11,473 nt of DNA. Origin: Lachnospiraceae bacterium UBA3282. GTDB lineage: Bacteria > Bacillota > Clostridia > Lachnospirales > Lachnospiraceae. Made by a program: the position numbers and the translations under genes. Position 1 is the first letter of the stretch. Each line of letters starts with the position of its first letter. The notes beneath the pieces were generated by a model. The model did not search any database and was not told where the DNA came from. It saw only the letters and a program-made list of their open reading frames with translations. Shown one piece after another: positions 1-6,436 of the stretch. The DNA is taken from the NCBI GenBank assembly GCA_002361735.1, contig DETS01000009.1, positions 1 through 11,473 of the forward strand, read 5' to 3'.

Positions 1-1
1 A

Positions 2-997
2 TCATATGAAAGAAGAATTGATAAGATCAATTCCGTATTGAACAGCTATGGCATTTCTTCTATCGAAGATGCTGAGAAAATCACAAAAGACGCCGGCTTG
101 GATGTATACGAGCAGGTAAAGAAAATCCAGCCCATCTGTTTTGAGAACGCATGCTGGGCATACACCGTAGGCGCGGCAATCGCGATCAAGAAGGGCTGCA
201 AGAAAGCAGCTGACGCTGCGGCAGCGATCGGCGAGGGCTTACAGGCGTTCTGTATTCCCGGTTCCGTGGCGGACACCCGTAAGGTAGGTCTGGGTCATGG
301 TAATTTGGGCAAGATGCTCCTTGAGGAGGAGACGGACTGCTTCGCATTCCTGGCAGGTCACGAGTCTTTTGCGGCGGCTGAGGGCGCAATCGGTATCGCT
401 GAGAAGGCAAACAAGGTTCGTCAGAAACCCCTGCGTGTCATCCTGAACGGTCTTGGAAAAGACGCGGCGAAAATCATTTCCAGAATCAACGGATTCACCT
501 TTGTGGAGACCGAGTATGATCCTTACACCAACGAGGTGAAGGAAGTGAGCAGAACCCCCTACTCTGAGGGACTTCGTGCGAAGGTAAACTGCTACGGTGC
601 AAACTCCGTACCCGAGGGTGTGGCAATCATGTGGAAGGAGAACGTGGACGTATCCATCACCGGTAACTCCACCAACCCCACCAGATTCCAGCATCCGGTA
701 GCAGGTACCTATAAGAAAGAGAGAACCGAGGCAGGCAAGAAGTACTTCTCCGTAGCGTCCGGCGGCGGCACGGGTCGTACCCTGCATCCCGATAACATGG
801 CGGCAGGTCCCGCATCCTACGGCTTCACCGATACGCTCGGTCGTATGCACTCCGATGCACAGTTCGCGGGTTCTTCTTCCGTTCCGGCGCATGTGGAGAT
901 GATGGGTCTGATCGGTATGGGTAACAATCCGATGGTAGGCGCCACGGTAGCGGTAGCGGTCCTCATCGAGGAGGCAGCTAAGGCTGGGAAATTCTAA
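2..997 (+). CDS. GGGtGRT family protein, 5' end cut by window edge
   Basis: This is the 3' part (331 visible residues) of a GGGtGRT protein, a family named after its motif and, to my knowledge, of undefined function in anaerobic bacteria. The signature glycine-rich stretch followed by RTLHPDNMAAGPASYGF is encoded near 760-825. The conserved stretch PICFENACWAYTVGAAIAIKK is encoded near 130-190, here quoted only as a landmark. The frame is open to the left edge and already encodes SYERRIDKINSVL before the TTG at 38. That TTG is therefore an internal leucine codon, and the true start lies just outside. The product looks soluble and cytoplasmic, with no signal peptide or membrane segment in the visible part. 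Its codons are rich in GC-ending and preferred triplets compared with the right half of the window, which suggests high expression. A hairpin follows at 1046-1079. Confidence 0.85.
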   Translation, partial: SYERRIDKINSVLNSYGISSIEDAEKITKDAGLDVYEQVKKIQPICFENACWAYTVGAAIAIKKGCKKAADAAAAIGEGLQAFCIPGSVADTRKVGLGHGNLGKMLLEEETDCFAFLAGHESFAAAEGAIGIAEKANKVRQKPLRVILNGLGKDAAKIISRINGFTFVETEYDPYTNEVKEVSRTPYSEGLRAKVNCYGANSVPEGVAIMWKENVDVSITGNSTNPTRFQHPVAGTYKKERTEAGKKYFSVASGGGTGRTLHPDNMAAGPASYGFTDTLGRMHSDAQFAGSSSVPAHVEMMGLIGMGNNPMVGATVAVAVLIEEAAKAGKF

Positions 998-1045
998 AGA
1001 AATTGTCTGAAGACTTAAAAATTAATAGATGGTAAAAATATAAAA

Positions 1046-1079
1046 TGGGAAAAGGATGACGATTGTCATCCTTTTCCCA
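1046..1079 (+). terminator. Strong hairpin after the GGGtGRT gene, no U-tract
   Basis: A perfect 15-bp stem (arms 1046-1060 and 1065-1079) encloses a 4-base GATT loop, 48 bases after the stop codon. It is the obvious 3'-end structure for the upstream gene. The bases after the right arm on the plus strand (GCATAAAATA) are not a U-tract, so it may act as a 3' stabilising hairpin or weak terminator. On the minus strand the bases past the stem are T-rich, but no minus gene runs into it. Confidence 0.6.
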
Positions 1080-1093
1080 GCATAAAATATAGT
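1063..1093 (+). promoter_or_regulatory. Possible promoter of the toxin-antitoxin pair
   Basis: A TTGTCA (1063-1068) and a TATAGT (1088-1093) are each one base off consensus, but their 19-base spacing is longer than usual. The -35 candidate lies inside the preceding hairpin. An ATGAGTCAT near-palindrome (1102-1110) lies just downstream, where an autoregulatory antitoxin complex could bind. This is inference from sequence only. Confidence 0.35.
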
Positions 1094-1127
1094 TAATGTC
1101 AATGAGTCATGAAAATGAGGTTTTGAG

Positions 1128-1349
1128 ATGAGTGATAGGGAAAGAGCAATTCAGTTGTTAGAGGCTGTACCAGATTATAAAATTGAATATGTCATAGCCT
1201 ATTTGCAGGGTATGATTGTTGGGGAAAGAATACCGAACGAGGAAACTCTGGAAGCTTTTAGAGAAGTTGATGAGATGAAAAAGGATGGGAAAGGACAGCA
1301 TTTTAGCGGATCAACAAGCGAATTTTTGAATACGCTTTTGGAGGATTGA
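1128..1349 (+). CDS. Antitoxin of a YafQ-type type II toxin-antitoxin module
   Basis: This 73-residue acidic protein sits four bases before a YafQ-like toxin gene and probably neutralises it by direct binding in the cytoplasm. Its C-terminal half (IPNEETLEAFREVDEMKKDG, residues 36-55, then an SGSTSEFLNTLLED tail) resembles the toxin-binding tail of RelB/DinJ antitoxins of Bacillota. The N-terminal half (residues 1-33) is predicted helical, with a DRERAIQLLEAVPDYKIEYV stretch, and lacks the beta-strand plus two helices expected of a RelB/DinJ ribbon-helix-helix domain. The start is ATG 1128 after a modest TGAGG site at 1116-1120. The gene is probably co-transcribed with the toxin and autoregulated, as is usual for such modules. 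The role is secure mainly because of the partner gene. Confidence 0.8.
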   Translation: MSDRERAIQLLEAVPDYKIEYVIAYLQGMIVGERIPNEETLEAFREVDEMKKDGKGQHFSGSTSEFLNTLLED

Positions 1350-1352
1350 GCA

Positions 1353-1622
1353 GTGCTTAAGATTAACAGTTCGGGAAGAGTTAAAAAAGACTTGAAGCTA
1401 TGTCAAAAAAGGGGATATGATTTACAATTACTGGAAGTTGTGATTGATATTTTGCGTATACCCAATCAATTACCGATTCATAACAAGGACCATTTCTTAA
1501 AGGGGGATTATTCGGGACGCAGAGAGTGCCACATTGCACCGGACTGGTTGTTAATTTACGAAATTTATGAAGATGAGTTGTATTTAGAAAGAACAGGTAC
1601 GCATACGGATTTGTTTCGATAG
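1353..1622 (+). CDS. yafQ: YafQ family mRNA-interferase toxin
   Basis: This 89-residue protein belongs to the RelE/YafQ superfamily, small ribosome-dependent endoribonucleases that cleave translated mRNA. From memory of E. coli YafQ, the active-site set aligns as H47 (KDH), E58 in place of Asp, H60 and D64 (HIAPDW), H84 and F88 (RTGTHTDLF). Four of the five key residues are identical, and the Asp-to-Glu change keeps the charge. Length matches the family (about 90 residues), so the gene looks intact and probably active. The start is GTG 1353, with GGAGG at 1340-1344 inside the end of the antitoxin gene. The four-base gap (the stop ends at 1349) indicates translational coupling. A terminator-like hairpin follows at 1630-1667. 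The module could stabilise this locus or act in stress; the sequence does not say which. Confidence 0.9.
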   Translation: MLKINSSGRVKKDLKLCQKRGYDLQLLEVVIDILRIPNQLPIHNKDHFLKGDYSGRRECHIAPDWLLIYEIYEDELYLERTGTHTDLFR

Positions 1623-1629
1623 ATGATAT

Positions 1630-1667
1630 AGTAAGTGCAAATTATATTTATGCAATTTGCACTTACT
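1630..1667. terminator. Terminator hairpin between convergent genes
   Basis: A perfect 14-bp stem (AGTAAGTGCAAATT at 1630-1643, complement at 1654-1667) has a 10-base loop. It lies 8 bases after the toxin stop and 18 bases beyond the stop of the convergent EAL gene. The plus strand continues GCAATTTTACTTT, a moderately T-rich tail, so it most plausibly ends the toxin transcript and could also serve the minus strand. Confidence 0.7.
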
Positions 1668-1684
1668 GCAATTTTACTTTAGAT

Positions 1685-3319
1685 TCAGTTCTCCTCCTCG
1701 ACCATCCGCTCAAACTCACTCGCAGGCACAGGCTTTGAATATAAAAAGCCCTGCAGGAAAGAAACGCCAATGCTGCGGATGATATCCTGGATTTCCTCGG
1801 TTTCGATGCCTTCTGCCACGGTCTGAATCGAGAGTTGATGGCACATATTGACCACGTTTTCAATAATTGCCATATCGGTCATATTACCTTCGCGGATCAG
1901 ACCGCGCACAAATTTCTGGTCGATTTTGAGGATGTCCATGCTGACGTCATGGAGCAGCCCGAAGGAAGCATACTCAGTTCCGAAATCATCCATGGCAATC
2001 TTAAAACCGAGTTTCTGCAGTTTGTCAAACTGGCAGGAGAGCATTTTGGTATCGTCGGCATTGCAGCTTTCTGTGAGTTCTACCATAACGAACCGTGGAT
2101 CTACTTCCAATTCCTTTGCTTTTGCAATTAGTTGATCGATAAATTCCCCGTCCAGGAGCTGGATATAGGAGACGTTAAAGCTTACGCTGATATTGTGGTA
2201 TTTTTTCTGCCACATGGCGGCATGGCGCAGAGCTTCCTCCATGACCCAGAAACCGACTTCCCGGATTTCTCCGCTGTCTTCCAGAATTTTAATAAATTCG
2301 TAGGGAGTGGCATCCTGTATCTCGGGCGTTTTCCAACGCAGCAGAGATTCACATTCCACGATTTTCTTTGTTTTGGCATCCAGGATAGGCTGGAAATACA
2401 GCTCAAAGCCTTCAAAGTTGTTATGTATGCTCTGTGTCAGCGCTTCGTGAAGCCGGCTGGTGCGCAGATGACGCTGCGAGATCTTTTCGGAAAATTCAGC
2501 GATCCATCCGTTTTTCTGTTCCTTGGCATATTCCAGAGAATGCTCCAGATTGCTCATCAGCGTATTAAAGTCCGTTCCATCTTCGGGATAAGAGACAAGC
2601 CCTGCGGAGATGGTAAAACTCTTAAGACCTCTGATATTCATGCAGTAGTCGTTCGCTTTTTCAAAGAGTTTGCGCAATTTGTCCTTGGAGCCGTCAGGGG
2701 ATAGAATAATAAACTCGTCGCCCTGCAGACGATAAACTCTGTCTTCTTTGTCGGCAAGCCGCTCCAGGCATTCGGCAAGCGCGATCAGCACCTTATTGCC
2801 GTAGAGGAACCCGTTTGTGTTGTTAATCTTACGGAAAGCGTTGATGCCCAGCAGAAGGATGGCGCCGCTTCCCGTGGAAAAATCGTATTTCTGCATTTCA
2901 TAGCTTGTCAAAAGATGCGTGAGCGGGTCGTATTTATTCTGGTTGTCAAGCCGCGTCATCAGTCCTGCAAAAACGAGGGGTTGTCCCTCATCACCGGTAA
3001 TCACACTGCCTTTGCATTCCAGCCACACATAGCTGCCATATCTGTTTTTCGCGCGGTATTGGCAGCTATGACGGGTGGAGGCGCCGGAAAAGACGGCTTC
3101 GATATCCTTAAGATACGCGGCGCGGTCATCGGGATGAATATGCTCCATCCATTTGGGACCGGCACCTTCTATGTATTCGCTCTCCAGACCAAAATAATCT
3201 ACGGTATTTTTTGACCATCTGGACAGATCTGACTGCATATCGCATACATAGATATAAATATTATCAGACGCGTTTGCAAAAGATTCAAACAATTCGTTTT
3301 TCAAAATATCATGTGCCAT
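1685..3319 (-). CDS. PAS-GGDEF-EAL protein, likely c-di-GMP phosphodiesterase
   Basis: This 544-residue cytoplasmic protein (no membrane segment) is predicted to hydrolyse cyclic di-GMP to pGpG. An N-terminal PAS_3-type sensor domain covers about residues 20-125 (HIHPDDRAAY at 60-69). A GGDEF domain (about 129-275) has the signature changed to QGDEF at 199-203, and no RxxD inhibitory site precedes it, so cyclase activity is doubtful; it may only bind GTP. The EAL domain (about 290-540) has ESL at 324-326 with the glutamate kept. It also retains N382, E417 (ELTES), D444-D445 (DDFGT), K465 (LKIDQ), E503 (AEGIE) and Q523, so the metal and catalytic set looks complete. ATG at 3319 follows AAAGGAG (3329-3335 on the complement). 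The gene diverges from the ferritin-like/kinase genes across a shared operator-like region and converges on the toxin gene. Confidence 0.92.
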   Translation of the reverse strand: MAHDILKNELFESFANASDNIYIYVCDMQSDLSRWSKNTVDYFGLESEYIEGAGPKWMEHIHPDDRAAYLKDIEAVFSGASTRHSCQYRAKNRYGSYVWLECKGSVITGDEGQPLVFAGLMTRLDNQNKYDPLTHLLTSYEMQKYDFSTGSGAILLLGINAFRKINNTNGFLYGNKVLIALAECLERLADKEDRVYRLQGDEFIILSPDGSKDKLRKLFEKANDYCMNIRGLKSFTISAGLVSYPEDGTDFNTLMSNLEHSLEYAKEQKNGWIAEFSEKISQRHLRTSRLHEALTQSIHNNFEGFELYFQPILDAKTKKIVECESLLRWKTPEIQDATPYEFIKILEDSGEIREVGFWVMEEALRHAAMWQKKYHNISVSFNVSYIQLLDGEFIDQLIAKAKELEVDPRFVMVELTESCNADDTKMLSCQFDKLQKLGFKIAMDDFGTEYASFGLLHDVSMDILKIDQKFVRGLIREGNMTDMAIIENVVNMCHQLSIQTVAEGIETEEIQDIIRSIGVSFLQGFLYSKPVPASEFERMVEEEN

Positions 3320-3379
3320 ATGCAGGGACTCCTTTCGGTGAAAGTGGAAATATGCTGAAAATTGGCTTTTTATATTACT

Positions 3380-3403
3380 ATTTTACCACAGGTTTGGTAA
3401 AAT
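3380..3403. promoter_or_regulatory. Perfect inverted repeat in the divergent intergenic region
   Basis: ATTTTACCA (3380-3388) and TGGTAAAAT (3395-3403) form a perfect 9-bp inverted repeat with a 6-base centre, the form expected of a dimeric repressor or activator site. It lies 61 bases upstream of the EAL start, where that gene's promoter should be. A related CTGTGGTAA occurs at 3442-3450 beside the -35 of the plus-strand promoter. A terminator role is unlikely, because no gene ends here. Confidence 0.55.
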
Positions 3404-3455
3404 GGAAATATTAACAGATAAAGAAATGGGACAGAGTAAATCTGTGGTAATTTCC

Positions 3456-3484
3456 TTGTGTTCCCCTGCGGAAACGTGTATAAT
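3456..3484 (+). promoter_or_regulatory. Sigma-A-type promoter for the ferritin-like/kinase genes
   Basis: TTGTGT (3456-3461), a 17-base spacer and a perfect TATAAT (3479-3484) give a convincing housekeeping promoter. Transcription would begin near 3491, leaving a leader of about 113 bases before ATG 3604. Confidence 0.75.
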
Positions 3485-3554
3485 AATTTCATAGTGTTTA
3501 TGAATGGAGTTATGCGGGAATGGTAATACTTCGTATCAGAGGACGGCAGAGAGT

Positions 3555-3570
3555 GTATGTTTTTACATAC
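3555..3570. repeat. Small inverted repeat in the mRNA leader
   Basis: GTATGT (3555-3560) and ACATAC (3565-3570) form a perfect 6-bp hairpin with a TTTT loop, 20 bases upstream of the ribosome binding site of the ferritin-like gene. It could be a weak mRNA structure or a small protein-binding site. Nothing identifies a partner. Confidence 0.35.
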
Positions 3571-3603
3571 TGCTGCACCGCCCGAAAGAAAGGAGTATTG
3601 ACC

Positions 3604-4062
3604 ATGATACTGACGGAAAAAGAGACGACCGCATTGCGCGACTTGCAGACACAGGAGAAGTCCTGTATCACAAAGTATGAAAAGTACGCGGCACAGGCGA
3701 GGGATACGGAGCTGCAGAGCCTGTTCCGCACCTTGCAGCAGGATGAACAGAAGCATTACCAGTCCATCGGGCAGGCGCTTCACGGCAATGTGCCGGAATG
3801 TGACTGCAATGATTCGCAGGGCAAAAATTATGCGCCCAAGGGCACATACAAGGATGGCGCGAATGCTGCGGACAAGGAGCACGACTGTTTCCTTGCTACA
3901 GACTGCATCGGCACGGAAAAGCTGGTTTCGAGTGAGTACAATACCAATGTCTTTTCCTGTGACAACTCGGGCTTGAGAAAGCTGCTTGCCGACATTCAGA
4001 TCGAGGAGCAGAACCATGCCGAGATGCTCTATAAGTATAAACAGGTAAATGCGATGGCGTAG
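3604..4062 (+). CDS. Ferritin-like (CotF-like spore coat family) protein
   Basis: This 152-residue protein appears to be a four-helix ferritin-like bundle. Possible di-iron ligands are E26 in helix 1, E48-x-x-H51 in helix 2 (DEQKH), E105 or E111 in helix 3, and E135-x-x-H138 in helix 4 (EEQNH). This is the rubrerythrin-like order of ligands. Overall it resembles clostridial proteins annotated as CotF-like spore coat or ferritin-like proteins. It has six cysteines (21, 66, 68, 95, 101, 119), most in the loop between the helix pairs, which is unusual for a simple coat protein. There is no signal peptide. The start is ATG 3604, preceded 8 bases upstream by AGGAG (3591-3595). An in-frame ATG at 3520 would add 28 unlikely residues. 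The hybrid kinase gene follows after 46 bases with no terminator, so co-transcription is likely. Whether it binds iron, or belongs to the spore, is inference. Confidence 0.7.
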   Translation: MILTEKETTALRDLQTQEKSCITKYEKYAAQARDTELQSLFRTLQQDEQKHYQSIGQALHGNVPECDCNDSQGKNYAPKGTYKDGANAADKEHDCFLATDCIGTEKLVSSEYNTNVFSCDNSGLRKLLADIQIEEQNHAEMLYKYKQVNAMA

Positions 4063-4108
4063 GCGCCGATCGCCGGGGAATCTGACAGGAACAGGAGAGA
4101 TTCTTCTT

Positions 4109-6349
4109 GTGAGGGATTTCTCCTATTCATCAATTATTGGGACGAAAAACGGTATGTACGAAGGTTTGGTCATTTTTCAAATATTGATGGTGTTGGGGTG
4201 TTTTTTCTTTATCATCCTGATGGCGAGGCAGCGTGAAAGCGTGCTTTCTAAGCTGATGCTTTGTATCGGCTTTTTTGGCGCGATTCAAAACGCCGGATAC
4301 CTTTTGGAGATGCTGTCAAGGGATATCGGAGAGGCAATGATTGCCGTGCGGGTGGAATTTATGGGAGGCGTTTATATCAGCACCTTCCTCTTTATCTTTG
4401 TGGCGACTTATTGCGGTTATCGGATTCCGGCGAAGGTGGAGGCGGCAATGTTTCTGCTTGATACCTTTGCGCTCCTTTGTATTTGGGGATATCGTTACAC
4501 CCCACTTTACTATACGCGGGTATCGTTTGTGACGGAGGGACTGTTTCCTCACCTGATCTTGGAAAAGGGTCCTTTGCATTATGTTTTTTATGTACATATG
4601 TTTGTTCATATGATTGGGTGTCTGACTATGACACTCCTGGCAAACAGGCGGACGGGAAAAGGAAAGTGGAATGTCAATCTGATCGCGTTGGGAATCTGTA
4701 GTGTATTTCCAATCCCCGGATTTTTGTGTGATCTCTTTCAGTGGATCGAGGGCTATGACGCTGTGCCGGCCTGTGAAGCGCTTGGTATTATACTGTTTGG
4801 TATTGTGATTATTTTTTATCATATCTTTGACATTTCTGTTTCGGCGCATGAAGAAATCATCCGCACATTGGATGAGGCGGTGCTGATCGTGGACGCAGAC
4901 GGCGGTTTTGTGGAGGCTAACGATAAGGCGAAAGAATTGTTCAGAACCCTTGCCAATTTTCATAGAGGAGAGCGGATCTGCAGGGAAAATCTGCGGGACG
5001 TCTTTAATGCCGATAACTATTTTGAACATATCAGCTGCAATCATCACTTTGAGGTACATGCCAATAAAATCTGGAATAATCGGGTGCTTGCCGGTTATGC
5101 CATCGTGTTTTTGGATATCACGCAGAGCCGTAAGCAGATTGAGCAGATGCAGATGTTAAAGGCGAATGCGGAGAAGGCAAACAGGGCAAAGTCGGAGTTT
5201 TTGGCAAGAATGTCCCACGAGATCAGGACGCCGATCAATGCAGTACTGGGCATGAACGAGATGGTGCTTCGGGAATCGAACGAGGAGGACGTGAAAAAGT
5301 ATTCCATGGATATCAAGTCCTCAGCACACGCGCTTTTGGGCATTATCAATGATATTCTCGATTTTTCAAAGATAGAGTCAGGCAAGATGGAGATCGTGCC
5401 GGCGGAGTATGAGTTTAACAGCATGTTAAACGATCTGTATAATATGTTTTCCCTGCGTGCGCAGGAGAAGGGGCTTGTATTTGACGTTTCAGTGGATGCC
5501 GCTTTGCCGTCAAAACTGTATGGTGACGATCTGCGTATCCGTCAGATACTCAGTAATTTATTGACCAATGCAGTCAAGTATACCCGTAAAGGAACGGTCA
5601 CCTTTGAAGTGGCGGGAAATCGGGACGGCGCGGATGTGATCCTGCATTTTGCGGTGCGGGACACGGGTATCGGAATCAAACAGGAAGATATTCCCAAGCT
5701 TTTCTCGGCCTTTGAGCGCATTGATGAGGAGAAAAACCGCGATATTGAGGGCACGGGACTGGGTATGAATATTTCCCTGCAGCTGTTGAAGCTGATGGAT
5801 ACCGATCTGCGGGTGGAGAGCGTTTATGGAGAAGGGAGCAAATTCTTTTTTGATCTGCGGCAGAGGGTTGTGAGTGAAGAGCCGATCGGAAGCTTTCAGG
5901 AGCGTGCGAAAAAGGCTGCCAGAGAGCATACTTATCGGGCAAGTTTTACTTCTCCGGAAGGTGAGATTCTTTTGGTGGATGACAACCGCGTCAACAGGAG
6001 GGTCTTCTGCGGTCTGTTGAAACAGACAAAGGTGCAGATCACCGATGTGGGGAGCGGCAGGGAGTGTTTGGATCATGTCAGACAGAAGCACTACGATATG
6101 ATCTTCCTCGATCATATGATGCCGGAGATGGACGGTATGGAGACCATGAAACGGATGAAGGAGATGGAGGATAATCTCTGCAAAGACACACCGATCATCA
6201 TGCTGACGGCAAACGCCATTATGGGAGCTAAGGAACAGTATCTGGCGGCAGGGTTTGACGACTTTCTGGCAAAGCCCATCGATCAGACAAAGCTGGAACG
6301 GCTGATGATGCACTGGATGCCGCAGGATAAGGTACACAGTAATACATAA
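4109..6349 (+). CDS. 7TM-PAS hybrid histidine kinase with receiver domain
   Basis: This membrane sensor kinase should autophosphorylate and pass phosphate to its own receiver. From the GTG start it has 746 residues. Seven hydrophobic segments lie at about 17-40, 47-69, 83-103, 108-128, 156-178, 188-208 and 222-241 (HisKA_7TM-like). A PAS-like region follows (about 250-340), then HisKA with H370 in SHEIRTP. The HATPase_c domain has N487, DTGIGI at 518-523 and GTGLGM at 548-553. The C-terminal receiver has D624-D625, phospho-acceptor D668 (FLDHMMPEMDG), T700 and K722, all intact. There is no HPt or DNA-binding output domain, so a separate phosphotransfer partner must lie elsewhere. GTG 4109 is chosen because AGGAGA (4093-4098) sits 10 bases upstream; ATG 4154 (731 residues) has only a weak site and is the alternative. 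An upstream ATG at 4049 overlaps the previous gene and is unlikely. Confidence 0.93.
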   Translation: MRDFSYSSIIGTKNGMYEGLVIFQILMVLGCFFFIILMARQRESVLSKLMLCIGFFGAIQNAGYLLEMLSRDIGEAMIAVRVEFMGGVYISTFLFIFVATYCGYRIPAKVEAAMFLLDTFALLCIWGYRYTPLYYTRVSFVTEGLFPHLILEKGPLHYVFYVHMFVHMIGCLTMTLLANRRTGKGKWNVNLIALGICSVFPIPGFLCDLFQWIEGYDAVPACEALGIILFGIVIIFYHIFDISVSAHEEIIRTLDEAVLIVDADGGFVEANDKAKELFRTLANFHRGERICRENLRDVFNADNYFEHISCNHHFEVHANKIWNNRVLAGYAIVFLDITQSRKQIEQMQMLKANAEKANRAKSEFLARMSHEIRTPINAVLGMNEMVLRESNEEDVKKYSMDIKSSAHALLGIINDILDFSKIESGKMEIVPAEYEFNSMLNDLYNMFSLRAQEKGLVFDVSVDAALPSKLYGDDLRIRQILSNLLTNAVKYTRKGTVTFEVAGNRDGADVILHFAVRDTGIGIKQEDIPKLFSAFERIDEEKNRDIEGTGLGMNISLQLLKLMDTDLRVESVYGEGSKFFFDLRQRVVSEEPIGSFQERAKKAAREHTYRASFTSPEGEILLVDDNRVNRRVFCGLLKQTKVQITDVGSGRECLDHVRQKHYDMIFLDHMMPEMDGMETMKRMKEMEDNLCKDTPIIMLTANAIMGAKEQYLAAGFDDFLAKPIDQTKLERLMMHWMPQDKVHSNT

Positions 6350-6436
6350 GAAATGCGTATGGTTTGTGGGGAGAGTGTAAAGAAGGAGGTATTCCCCGTA
6401 CAGAAACATATTTTAACGGGAAAAAGGAGAACCGTC

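Noticed and set aside
38..40. TTG as the start of the GGGtGRT gene
   Set aside because: The frame is open to the window edge and upstream codons encode family-like sequence (SYERRIDKINSV), so the gene is truncated by the window.
239..892. Minus-strand open frame within the GGGtGRT gene
   Set aside because: It is the codon-bias shadow of a strongly coding plus strand.
997..1127. Possible riboswitch or small RNA between the GGGtGRT and antitoxin genes
   Set aside because: Only a simple hairpin and a weak promoter are visible, with no conserved riboswitch core.
2132..2704. Long plus-strand open frame opposite the EAL gene
   Set aside because: It is a shadow of a clear GGDEF-EAL gene, with no ribosome site and no recognisable domain.
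3500..3526. Eight-codon leader peptide (ATG 3500 to TAA) after the promoter
   Set aside because: It starts about ten bases from the predicted transcript start with no ribosome site; likely chance.
3520..3603. N-terminal extension of the ferritin-like protein from ATG 3520
   Set aside because: The added residues are not protein-family-like, and ATG 3604 has a much better ribosome site.
5558..6409. Long minus-strand open frame opposite the hybrid kinase
   Set aside because: It is antisense to the HATPase and receiver domains, is His-rich and low in plausibility, and has no promoter or homology signal.
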